Assembly: GCF_947502395.1 (NCBI RefSeq)
Contig: NZ_CANMZM010000001.1
Location: 682,001 to 746,000 of the forward strand
Source: an uncultured Erythrobacter sp.
Lineage (GTDB): Bacteria > Pseudomonadota > Alphaproteobacteria > Sphingomonadales > Sphingomonadaceae
Length of the DNA: 64,000 nt
Reading direction: 5' to 3'
Below, one piece after another: positions 38,362 to 46,671 of the stretch. The first letter of the stretch is position 1. Each line of letters opens with the position of its first letter. A program made the translations under genes and the position numbers. The notes beneath the pieces were generated by a model. The model worked only from the letters and a program-made list of their open reading frames with translations. It was not told the DNA's origin and searched no databases.

Positions 38362-38540
38362 GCGGCGGCTCCGGTTTCGGGAATAGAGAACGGGGAGCCC
38401 TCCCAGTTACGCGGAAAACGCGGAGTAGGAAAATGGTAGGAAACTAATGCATTGCCTCGCCCACCCCCAACTCCACCCGCTTGACATCAGCCCATGCATC
38501 ATATTAGGTTGCAAAAAACAATCTTATTGGAGAAACCTAA

Positions 38541-38933
38541 ATGCGTCGCGCCCTTCAAGTCGTCATGGCTGTGCTCAGCCTAGCCCCGTTGATCTTCGGA
38601 TTGACCAATATGATCATCGGCGCCGAGCGTTTTATGCCAGTCGAGGATATCACCATCGCGATCGACAGCCAGTTCCGCTTTCAAAGCGGTGTGTACTTCT
38701 CGCTCGCCCTGCTCTTGTGGTGGATGATCCCCCGGATCGAGCAAGTCACCTGGCCCTTCCGCGCGGTGGCCTTGGGCCTGTTCCTCGGAGGCGTGGGCCG
38801 GGTCATTTCCGCCCAGCAATTCGGCATGCCCGAGGGCAATATGTACTACGGCATGATCCTAGAGCTGTGCATGCCGGTGTTCGTGGTGTGGCAGTGGCTG
38901 GTGGCGCGCAAGTATGCCCAAACGGCAGGGTGA
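38541..38933 (+). CDS. DUF4345 domain-containing membrane protein
   Basis: Membrane protein of 130 residues with four hydrophobic segments: VMAVLSLAPLIFGLTNMIIG, SGVYFSLALLLWWMI, FRAVALGLFLGGVGRVIS and YGMILELCMPVFVVWQWL. These and the charged PVEDITIAIDSQFRF loop fit DUF4345. The ribosome site GGAG sits eight bases before the ATG. The function is unknown. REP-like palindromes start about 30 bases after the stop. Confidence 0.83.
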   Translation: MRRALQVVMAVLSLAPLIFGLTNMIIGAERFMPVEDITIAIDSQFRFQSGVYFSLALLLWWMIPRIEQVTWPFRAVALGLFLGGVGRVISAQQFGMPEGNMYYGMILELCMPVFVVWQWLVARKYAQTAG

Positions 38934-38960
38934 GGACGCACCAAATAGCTAGCCCTAACC

Positions 38961-39284
38961 GTCATCCCAGACTTGATCTGGGATCTGGAGTCGCGAGCGC
39001 AGTTCCCAGCCGCCCTAGACCCCAGCCCCAAACCGTCACCCCGGCGAAGGCCGGGGTCCAGAGCCACAAAGCACTGAACGAGAAAGAAGCTGGATCCCGG
39101 CCCCAAAGATCACTGGCGCCGGGATGACGAGGTCTATTTTGATTGACCCGAGGCCCCAACCCGTTCGTCCTGAGCCGGTGGCCTTTGGCCGTCTTCGACT
39201 CCGAAGGACGCGCGCGAGCCCGAAGGACGCCCACGAAGCCAAGCCCACCCCCACCCCCGATACCTGCCCCTGCGAAAGCAGGGG
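38961..39284. repeat. Cluster of four REP-like palindromes without a nuclease gene
   Basis: Four hairpins lie in the 510-base gap between the DUF4345 and Mrr genes. The first is ATCCCAG/CTGGGAT (38964-38984). The second is ACCCCGG/CCGGGGT (39038-39057). The third is ATCCCGGC/GCCGGGAT (39094-39125), in reverse orientation to the second. The fourth is CCCCTGC-GAAA-GCAGGGG (39267-39284), a different type. The first three share the outer GTCA and CCAG edges with the elements around 55.9 kb and 56.3 kb. I see no gene in this gap. Confidence 0.8.
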
Positions 39285-39444
39285 GCCTGCGGGAGGGGAG
39301 CGAGACTTCGCGAGCCGCTAGGCGAGCGTTATTCGCAGCGGGGTGGGCGCCGGCTCTAGACAAAGCCAAAGCTTCTCTTGAAGTATTTCAGACAGCTTTT
39401 ACTAATTGTGTCACTCAATTTCGCATGTCTTATTAGGGGATCAC

Positions 39445-41151
39445 ATGGCAAGCGTTCATATCCAATCGAAAAACCTAGACCAAATTGACGCTGGATTTTT
39501 AGATGAGAAGTGGAGCGCGAGAGGTGACCGTATCCTTCGATACTCCATCGACTTCAGGCATAAATCGTTGAATCTCCATAAAGTTGTCAGTGCGCCAGAC
39601 TTGTTCGTATTACAAAACAAGATTGATGCTTTGATGGACACATGGGACGCGAAGTACGCAGCACTTTTGCTTAAACAAGAGGCTCAGGCAGGTGCTGAAA
39701 CGGCCAGCGATCTTGAGATTGAAGAGCATGAAAAACGCCGGAAATTTGCGACTTTCTTGGAACATACTTTGGATGTTGACGACCGAGTTGATTGGGAAGC
39801 ACTCAAGAGCACTGCCACTTTTGTCAAAGACAAATATAATGAGCCAATGCCAAGGCTGTCCATGACACCTGAACCAGTCTTCGAGGAGCCGAAGATTACG
39901 TTCTTTCAGAGGATTCTCGGGAAAGCGTCAGCAATCCAGGAGCAAGCCGAGGATCAGCATGCTCAATCGCTGGCGCAGTGGCAAACCTACAAGGAAAAGA
40001 GAGAAGACGAACATAAATCTCAAACATCACGATGGAACGAGAGGCGCGAGAATTTCGAAGCCGAACAAGATCGGCTTGAGCTCGAATTCCAACGTGAACA
40101 AGCAGCAGGCAATTCAGCGGTCGATGCATTGAAAGCAGGTGTCGAAGAAGGACGCGAGGAATCTGTTCTGGAGCACGCAAGCATGGTGCTGGATTCTTCA
40201 AACTACTTCGACTTGATCGAGAAGTATTATGAGCTTGATTATAAGACGGAAAAGAAAACTCTTCTTATCGAATTCAAGCTACCGACAATCGATGCAGTGC
40301 CCAACGTGAAGACGGTTCGATTTGTTAAATCTACTGGAGAACTCAAAGAGACCTCTATCTCTCAAAGGGAATGTAAAACCATATACGATGATGCTTGCTA
40401 CCAGATCGCACTTCGTACCCTTCATGAACTGTTCGAAGCCGACGAAGCCAAGAATTTGGACAGCATTCTGTTCAATGGAACAGTCGAGTTTGTGGATCCA
40501 GCGACAGGTCAGCAATCAGAAAGCTGCATAATGTCTGTATTGGTGAAGCGTGAGGACTTTTTGCCTCTCAACCTTGGTAGCGTTGACCCAAAGGCATGTT
40601 TCAAAAGCCTAAAAGGCGTGTCTGCAGCAACAATGGCCTCGTACGCAGCGGTTCCACCTATCATGAAGCTAGACAAATCCGACAAACGCTTTGTGGAAGG
40701 TAAGGACGTGATCGAAATGCTTCCCGAAGACGAGAACCTCGCGGCGATGTCGTGGGAGGATTTTGAACATCTGATCCGTGAACTATTCGAGAAGGAGTTT
40801 GCCCGACGTGGGGGCGAGGTGAAGGTTACCAAAGCAAGCAGAGACGGCGGGGTGGACGCAATTGCATTCGATCCTGACCCAATTAGCGGCGGCAAAATTG
40901 TGATCCAAGCAAAGCGGTACACTCGAACAGTCGGGGTTTCAGCCATCAGAGACTTGTACGGCACAGTCATGAACGAGGGCGCGAACAAAGGGATAATAGT
41001 CACGACAGCTGATTACGGGCCGGATGCATACCAGTTTGCCAGTGATAAACCGCTCTCACTACTTAGTGGCAGTAATCTCCTCCACATGCTCCAGCAACAC
41101 GGATACAAAGCGAAGATAGACCTCGAAGAAGCTCGCCGCTTGGCCGTGTAA
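39445..41151 (+). CDS. Mrr-like restriction endonuclease with a coiled-coil N-terminal part
   Basis: Protein of 568 residues from the ATG at 39445 after AGGGG. Residues 434-551 form a restriction endonuclease domain of the Mrr type. Asp471 in DGGVDAIAF and Gln488-Ala-Lys490 in KIVIQAKRYTR give the D-QxK core of PD-(D/E)xK nucleases, and VTTADYGPDAYQFA is the usual Mrr follow-on. Residues 160-245 are a charged, probably coiled-coil segment (EDQHAQSLAQWQTYKEKREDE). Residues 255-430 are a further unassigned region. Mrr-type enzymes cut modified or foreign DNA. No methyltransferase is beside it. Composition looks more AT-rich than neighbours, which suggests transfer. Confidence 0.82.
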   Translation: MASVHIQSKNLDQIDAGFLDEKWSARGDRILRYSIDFRHKSLNLHKVVSAPDLFVLQNKIDALMDTWDAKYAALLLKQEAQAGAETASDLEIEEHEKRRKFATFLEHTLDVDDRVDWEALKSTATFVKDKYNEPMPRLSMTPEPVFEEPKITFFQRILGKASAIQEQAEDQHAQSLAQWQTYKEKREDEHKSQTSRWNERRENFEAEQDRLELEFQREQAAGNSAVDALKAGVEEGREESVLEHASMVLDSSNYFDLIEKYYELDYKTEKKTLLIEFKLPTIDAVPNVKTVRFVKSTGELKETSISQRECKTIYDDACYQIALRTLHELFEADEAKNLDSILFNGTVEFVDPATGQQSESCIMSVLVKREDFLPLNLGSVDPKACFKSLKGVSAATMASYAAVPPIMKLDKSDKRFVEGKDVIEMLPEDENLAAMSWEDFEHLIRELFEKEFARRGGEVKVTKASRDGGVDAIAFDPDPISGGKIVIQAKRYTRTVGVSAIRDLYGTVMNEGANKGIIVTTADYGPDAYQFASDKPLSLLSGSNLLHMLQQHGYKAKIDLEEARRLAV

Positions 41152-41183
41152 AGGGTCCAAAGGCCTTGATACTGCGGAAGGCT

Positions 41184-44126
41184 CTACTCCGCAGCCTCCC
41201 GCGCTCTCTCCAACATCGGCCGCAAATACGCGCCCGTAAAGCTCCGCTCGACCTCAGCCACCACTTCCGGCGCGCCAGCGGCCACAAGCTCACCGCCGCG
41301 CACGCCGCCATCCGGCCCCAAGTCCAGAATATGGTCCGCCGTCTTGATGACGTCCAAGTTGTGCTCGATCACCACCACCGAATTGCCCTGCTCGACCAAG
41401 CGGTGGAGGACCTCTAGGAGCTTGCGCACGTCCTCGAAGTGAAGGCCCGTGGTGGGCTCGTCTAGGATATAGAGCGTCTGACCCGTCGAACGCTTCGCGA
41501 GTTCCTTGGCGAGTTTTACCCGCTGCGCCTCTCCGCCTGATAGCGTGGTCGCCTGTTGGCCGACCTTTACGTAGCCCAGCCCCACCTCGCACAGCATCGC
41601 CATCTTGTCGCGGATGGGGGGGACGGCTTTGAAGAATTCGGCCGCATCCTCAACCGTCATATCGAGCACATCGGCGATGGAGAGGCCTTTGAAATTCACC
41701 TCCAAAGTCTCACGATTGTAACGCTTTCCGCCGCATTCCTCGCAGGTGACGTAAACGTCGGGGAGGAAGTGCATTTCGATCTTGCGCACGCCGTCGCCCT
41801 GGCACGCCTCGCAGCGGCCGCCCTTCACGTTGAAGGAGAAACGGCCCGGTTTGTACCCGCGCGCTTGGCTTTCGGGCAGGCCTGCGAACCAGTCGCGGAT
41901 CTGGGTGAAGGCGCCGGTGTAGGTCGCGGGGTTGGAGCGCGGGGTGCGGCCGATGGGCGATTGGTCGATCTCGATCACCTTGTCGCAGTTCTCAAGACCC
42001 TCCACCTTCTCGTGCTTGCCAGCAATAATGCGCGCGCCGTTAAGGGTCCGCGCAGCCGCTGCGTAGAGCGTATCGATGGTGAAGGACGACTTGCCCGAGC
42101 CCGACACACCGGTGATGCAGGTAAACGTGCCAAGCGGGATGCTGGCGGTGACATTGCGAAGGTTGTTTGCCTCTGCCCCGTGGACGGTGATCGACAACCC
42201 ATTGCCCTTGCGCCGCTCTGCCGGAACCGCGATCTCACGCCGCCCAGTCAGATAATCCGCGGTGAGCGACTTCTTCGACTTCATGATCTGCTTAAGCGTG
42301 CCCTGCGCCACCACTTCGCCGCCGCGCACGCCCGCGCCGGGGCCAAGGTCGACGATATGGTCAGCTTGGCGGATGGCGTCCTCGTCATGTTCTACCACAA
42401 TCACCGTATTGCCCAGATCACGCAGGCGCTTGAGCGTTTCCAAGAGCCGGTCATTGTCGCGTTGGTGGAGGCCGATGGAGGGTTCATCCAGCACATAGAG
42501 CACGCCCGAAAGCCCGCTGCCGATTTGCGAGGCGAGGCGAATGCGCTGGCTCTCGCCCCCGGACAGAGTCCCGCTGGTGCGGTCCAAGTTCAGATAATCG
42601 AGCCCGACATTGTCGAGGAAGCCCAGCCGCTCGTTGATCTCTTTGAGGATCGGCGTCGCGATCTGGCGCTGCTGGTCGGTGAGGTGGTTGTCGAGGTCGA
42701 GGAACCACGCCTTGGCATCAGACACGCTCATCTTCACAGGCTCTGCGATATCTGTGGGGCCGTCCCCCTCTTTTTTGGCGCCGGACGGGATCTTCACCGC
42801 GAGCGACTTTTCATTGAGGCGCTTGCCACCGCATGCCTCGCAAGGCTGAGAGGTCTGGAACTTGGACAGCTCCTCCTGCATCCACGCGCTCTCGGTCTGC
42901 ACCAGGCGGCGGTTAAGGTTACCCACCACGCCCTCAAACGCCTTGTTGACGGTGTATTCCTTGCGCCCATCCTTAAACGTCAGCGCCACCGGCATGCCGC
43001 CGGTTCCGTGCAGAATGATAAGCTGCTGATCGGGCTCGAGGTCACGCCAAGGCGTGTTGATGTCGAAGTCATAGGCTTTCGCAAGGCTGGTTAGAACCTG
43101 CATATAATAAGGCGATGGCGGGTTCGACTTCGCCCATGGAGCCACCGCCCCTTGTTTTAGGGTCAGCCCTTCGTTCGGGATGACGAGCTGCGGATCGAAC
43201 AGCTGCTTTTCGCCGATGCCGTCGCAAGTCGGGCACGCGCCCTGGGGTGAGTTGAACGAGAACAGCCGCGGTTCGATCTCTTCAATGGTGAAACCGCTGA
43301 CGGGGCAGGCGAATTTCTCCGAGAAGACGATGCGGTTGGCAGGGATCCCCACCCCCTTCATCGCGCCGCCCGATGTATCCTCATCCTCGCGCCCCGGCAC
43401 AACGCCATCAGCAAGGTCGAAATACGCCAGCCCCTCGGCCAGTTTCAGAGCCGTCTCAAACGAGTCCGCAAGCCGCGTTTGAAGTCCGTCCTTCACCGCG
43501 ATCCGATCGACCACAACCTCAATGTCGTGCTTGAATTTCTTGTCGAGCGCAGGCGCTTCTTCGATCGGGTAAAGCTCGCCATCGATCCGAACACGGGTAA
43601 AGCCCGCCTTCTGCCACTCGGCCATTTCCTTGCGATATTCGCCCTTGCGGCCCCGCACCACGGGCGCGAGCAGGTAGGCGCGTGTCCCCTCGGGCAATTC
43701 CATCACCCGGTCGACCATTTGCGAGACAGATTGCGCCGAAATCGGCTTACCCGTCGCAGGCGAGTAAGGCACGCCCACCCTCGCCCACAAAAGCCGCATG
43801 TAGTCGTAAATTTCAGTCACCGTCGCAACGGTTGAGCGCGGATTGCGGCTGGTCGTCTTTTGCTCAATCGAGATCGCTGGCGAGAGCCCGTCGATATGCT
43901 CGACATCGGGCTTTTGCATCATCTCCAGGAACTGGCGCGCATAGGCAGAAAGGCTCTCGACATAGCGCCGTTGCCCCTCGGCATAGATAGTATCAAATGC
44001 GAGACTGGATTTGCCCGAGCCCGACAGCCCTGTGACCACGATCAGCGCATCGCGCGGCAGATCAATATCGACGCCTTTAAGATTGTGCTCGCGCGCACCA
44101 CGGACTGAAATTTTCGTTAGAGACAT
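41184..44126 (-). CDS. uvrA: Excinuclease ABC subunit A
   Basis: ABC-type ATPase of 980 residues that scans DNA for damage with UvrB. Start ATG 44126 ([20 protein letters not shown]) is preferred over a TTG at 44162, because the upstream region holds an SOS box. Two Walker A motifs ([28 protein letters not shown]), two ABC signatures ([24 protein letters not shown]) and zinc-finger Cys pairs (CPTCDG, CEACQG, CEECGG) are all present. The stop lies in a CTGCGGA/TCCGCAG stem shared with the convergent Mrr-like gene. Confidence 0.98.
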   Translation of the reverse strand: MSLTKISVRGAREHNLKGVDIDLPRDALIVVTGLSGSGKSSLAFDTIYAEGQRRYVESLSAYARQFLEMMQKPDVEHIDGLSPAISIEQKTTSRNPRSTVATVTEIYDYMRLLWARVGVPYSPATGKPISAQSVSQMVDRVMELPEGTRAYLLAPVVRGRKGEYRKEMAEWQKAGFTRVRIDGELYPIEEAPALDKKFKHDIEVVVDRIAVKDGLQTRLADSFETALKLAEGLAYFDLADGVVPGREDEDTSGGAMKGVGIPANRIVFSEKFACPVSGFTIEEIEPRLFSFNSPQGACPTCDGIGEKQLFDPQLVIPNEGLTLKQGAVAPWAKSNPPSPYYMQVLTSLAKAYDFDINTPWRDLEPDQQLIILHGTGGMPVALTFKDGRKEYTVNKAFEGVVGNLNRRLVQTESAWMQEELSKFQTSQPCEACGGKRLNEKSLAVKIPSGAKKEGDGPTDIAEPVKMSVSDAKAWFLDLDNHLTDQQRQIATPILKEINERLGFLDNVGLDYLNLDRTSGTLSGGESQRIRLASQIGSGLSGVLYVLDEPSIGLHQRDNDRLLETLKRLRDLGNTVIVVEHDEDAIRQADHIVDLGPGAGVRGGEVVAQGTLKQIMKSKKSLTADYLTGRREIAVPAERRKGNGLSITVHGAEANNLRNVTASIPLGTFTCITGVSGSGKSSFTIDTLYAAAARTLNGARIIAGKHEKVEGLENCDKVIEIDQSPIGRTPRSNPATYTGAFTQIRDWFAGLPESQARGYKPGRFSFNVKGGRCEACQGDGVRKIEMHFLPDVYVTCEECGGKRYNRETLEVNFKGLSIADVLDMTVEDAAEFFKAVPPIRDKMAMLCEVGLGYVKVGQQATTLSGGEAQRVKLAKELAKRSTGQTLYILDEPTTGLHFEDVRKLLEVLHRLVEQGNSVVVIEHNLDVIKTADHILDLGPDGGVRGGELVAAGAPEVVAEVERSFTGAYLRPMLERAREAAE

Positions 44127-44136
44127 GGGCGCGTTT

Positions 44137-44151
44137 GTTCCGGAAATGTTC
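44137..44151 (-). promoter_or_regulatory. SOS box (LexA site) just upstream of uvrA
   Basis: GTTC-CGGAAAT-GTTC on the plus strand (GAAC-N7-GAAC on the coding strand), a perfect alphaproteobacterial LexA operator ending ten bases before the uvrA ATG. It supports the start at 44126. Confidence 0.78.
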
Positions 44152-44367
44152 GCATTGGTCAAGGGCGACTGAAATGGTGCTCCACATACAGATGAAGCGT
44201 GATGATCAAATGGAGCATCTGGTGCTGGGTTTCAACGGGCGGGTGGCTTGCAAGGTTCCGAGTTCGAGTGAGGTCTTCGGAGAATTTTACAACGCGTGAC
44301 GTGGGTCACGGGTGGTGAGTGAGAGACTGAGCTAGCCGGGTCTAGTAACTTCAACAGGGGATGTAAG

Positions 44368-44685
44368 ATGAGAAAGTCGCTTGGATTGGCTCTTGAAGGT
44401 GAGCCGAATGTGCAATTGTCGATTAAGACCGACGCGCCGATACTATACTGGCTTATTTTTGACTCAAATTTTGATGTTGTCGAGAAAGGCGATGCGGCAA
44501 ACCCAAAACCATTTAGGCTCCCTGTAGGCGACTACCTGTGTGAGATGAAATTCGGCCCGGCTGCACGCGACATGACGGCAAGCATGACAATCGTAACCAA
44601 CTGTCCGTCATCACCCTATGAGGTGCATGGGGAGATCTCAAACAAGCCGACTGCAACGATAGATCGCAGTTTCTCGGTGTGCTGA
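44368..44685 (+). CDS. Hypothetical protein, first gene of an unknown pair
   Basis: Protein of 105 residues, no signal peptide, preceded by AGGGGATGTAAG. The predicted structure is mostly beta (VQLSIKTDAPILYWLIFDS, PFRLPVGDYLCEMKFGPAARDMTASMTIV), which could be an immunoglobulin-like sandwich. No family is recognised. The gene after it starts 11 bases downstream with its own ribosome site, so the two likely form an operon in the accessory block between uvrA and the TIR gene. Confidence 0.55.
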   Translation: MRKSLGLALEGEPNVQLSIKTDAPILYWLIFDSNFDVVEKGDAANPKPFRLPVGDYLCEMKFGPAARDMTASMTIVTNCPSSPYEVHGEISNKPTATIDRSFSVC

Positions 44686-44696
44686 GGGGAAATCAG

Positions 44697-46043
44697 ATGA
44701 CTCACACAACGACACTGTCCGCTTGCGTAATTGGCTCGCTAGTCTTCCTCTCTCCTGTCGCCGCGGTGGCGCAAGATGTCGAGGCTCAAGGCCCATCTGT
44801 TTCGCGATCTGACCGCTTGGCTGTGACTAACGGTGGACCCATTTCACGTCCCACTGCAAATGATGCGGACGAAAGCGAAATAGGGACATCATTTCAGATA
44901 TCTTCTATCGATGACACAGTCGCAGGCGAGTTCGCGCTCACATTGGGTACGGGGGATGTTGATTATGAGCGTACGAGTGCCGACAAAGGCACGGTGTCAT
45001 TCAGTCGTACGGACATCTCGCTCAAGGCAACCATCCCGTTCAACGCCAACAATGGCGATAACCCCTTCATCAATTTCACCAACATCGGGAATGATGCCCA
45101 AGTCACACTGGATTTGGTGCATCGATCCGGAAAAGACATTACTGGCAGACAGCGATATGATTATCTTGCAAGGTTCGTGGGACAATGCCTGGTCGAAGTT
45201 TCACAAGAATGGCTGGACAACCGGAGGCCGATCGCATCACTGGCAGATCAGGATGCCGTTGCAACAATCAAGCGTATCTTTCGCGCCGAACTGGCAGATA
45301 TACAAACCAATCGTCGTCTGGCGGGAACCAATGATCTCTCTGAGCATGTTGATAGCCAATTGGGTGACAACGAAAATGCGTTCTGGGCCGACAGCAAGAA
45401 TGCTTGCAGAATCACTGCAGATGGTCCGATCCGAAACCAAGGTGACCTTATAGATCGATATGCACAGGGGGCTCTTAGCAAGCAGGAGTTCGCGAGCTTC
45501 TACACAAGCAAGTCTATCAGGCTATTCGGGGTTTCGGCTTCGTCTGGTTTTGAGGAGTTCGAACTTCTTGACCGGCCAGGGTTTCAACTTGACTCTGTTG
45601 ATCGCGTCGGATTCGAACTGGAGGGCTATGCAGGAATCATCTCTGGTAGTGGGAATGTTTCGGGACGGCTTTCCGCTGCTTTTGTGAGATCTTTTGAAGC
45701 TCAGGATGATGTCGAGTTTTGTCGCTCGACGTCACCTACCGATCAAGAATGCCTCACAGGTCCTGACATGCTTCCAGTTCGCAGCGATAGTCTAGTTCTC
45801 AAAGGCGAAGCGAGGCTCGTTCTCCTCCGCGACAGGATTGGGCGGCCACAGCTCGCGATGGCACCCGAAGTGAGTTACAACGTTGACGATAACGAATGGC
45901 TATTTGACACACCAATCTACTTTCAGCGGAGCGACGACGGTGGCTTGGATGCCGGACTTCGCCTTCTGTATGGGACCAAGGACGATGACTTTTCAGTCGG
46001 ACTTTTTATAGGAGTTCCATTCACAGGTCTATTCTTGAACTGA
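44697..46043 (+). CDS. Hypothetical secreted, possibly outer-membrane protein
   Basis: Protein of 448 residues with ribosome site GAGGGGA and signal peptide MTHTTTLSACVIGSLVFLSPVAAVAQ. The mature part is rich in Ser, Asp and alternating hydrophobic beta strands. The last third (GYAGIISGSGNVSGRLSAAFV, LVLKGEARLVLL, GLDAGLRLLYGTKDDDFSVGLFIGVPF) resembles beta-barrel hairpins. The middle has a helical, cationic stretch around RQRYDYLARFVGQCLVEVSQEWLDNRR. No known domain is recognised. A terminator follows at 46060. Confidence 0.6.
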   Translation: MTHTTTLSACVIGSLVFLSPVAAVAQDVEAQGPSVSRSDRLAVTNGGPISRPTANDADESEIGTSFQISSIDDTVAGEFALTLGTGDVDYERTSADKGTVSFSRTDISLKATIPFNANNGDNPFINFTNIGNDAQVTLDLVHRSGKDITGRQRYDYLARFVGQCLVEVSQEWLDNRRPIASLADQDAVATIKRIFRAELADIQTNRRLAGTNDLSEHVDSQLGDNENAFWADSKNACRITADGPIRNQGDLIDRYAQGALSKQEFASFYTSKSIRLFGVSASSGFEEFELLDRPGFQLDSVDRVGFELEGYAGIISGSGNVSGRLSAAFVRSFEAQDDVEFCRSTSPTDQECLTGPDMLPVRSDSLVLKGEARLVLLRDRIGRPQLAMAPEVSYNVDDNEWLFDTPIYFQRSDDGGLDAGLRLLYGTKDDDFSVGLFIGVPFTGLFLN

Positions 46044-46059
46044 TCGCTTGGCAAACAGG

Positions 46060-46092
46060 GAGGCCCCACAACTGCGGGCCTCCGATTTTCTC
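46060..46092 (+). terminator. Terminator after the 44.4-46.0 kb pair
   Basis: GGAGGCCC pairs with GGGCCTCC and is followed by GATTTTCTC, 16 bases after the stop. Confidence 0.8.
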
Positions 46093-46166
46093 AAGTGTGA
46101 CCGCAATCACAGGACTTCTCTACTCAATTTGATAGTCTGCTCCTCACATCACGGAGGTGAGAAACC

Positions 46167-46646
46167 ATGAGTGACAATCCCGAAAGCGAAATGCTCGCGC
46201 AATGCGCGCAGTTTCTCAAGAACCGTGTTGAGTTCTTCGATCATCTAGATTCACTGGGCGCGATTGCTATCGCCATCGCTGTCGGGTTGTTGCTGATTCA
46301 GGGCCTAGCCGCGATCTGGGCGATTGCAACCACCAGTAAGACCCGGGCCATGCTCGAATCTAGGCCGCGCACTCACTCTCTGCCCGGTGTGGGTGAGATT
46401 GTGAAAGCGCTCCCGGGCGTGGTCAATTCTCTTGCGAAGGCTCCTGCAACGGTGATCTTAATCATCCTCGGCTTGCTGGTTGTTTGGCTGCCAGACTTCG
46501 CCCCATCTCAGGCATGCCTGGACCTGACAAAGGAGGAACAGGCGGAGCAAAGTTCAACGCCCGAAGCAATTACGACTGAGACCCCAAGCTCAACGGTGAC
46601 GGAGACCACTACGAAAACCACGACCAACTGGAAGCAGGCTTCCTGA
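46167..46646 (+). CDS. Hypothetical membrane protein with two membrane segments
   Basis: Protein of 159 residues with a strong ribosome site (GGAGGTGAG). Hydrophobic segments lie at about 31-53 (AIAIAIAVGLLLIQGLAAIWAI) and 93-110 (ATVILIILGLLVVWL). The tail after residue 125 is Thr/Ser/Glu-rich low complexity. No family is recognised. It is convergent with the TIR-domain gene, 25 bases between the stops. A role as a membrane partner in a defence locus is possible but not shown. Confidence 0.6.
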   Translation: MSDNPESEMLAQCAQFLKNRVEFFDHLDSLGAIAIAIAVGLLLIQGLAAIWAIATTSKTRAMLESRPRTHSLPGVGEIVKALPGVVNSLAKAPATVILIILGLLVVWLPDFAPSQACLDLTKEEQAEQSSTPEAITTETPSSTVTETTTKTTTNWKQAS

Positions 46647-46671
46647 GGGATCGGTGAAGTGGTCTAAAAAC

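Noticed and set aside
38961..39284. CRISPR array
   Set aside because: The repeats are palindromes of several kinds with irregular spacing; there are no regular direct repeats with unique spacers and no cas genes.
37909..41151. Prophage
   Set aside because: Only one terminase-like HTH protein is present, with no capsid, tail, integrase or lysis genes.
41556..43094. 512-codon open frame opposite uvrA
   Set aside because: It is antisense to conserved uvrA codons; the protein has no recognisable family and only mirrors the uvrA sequence.
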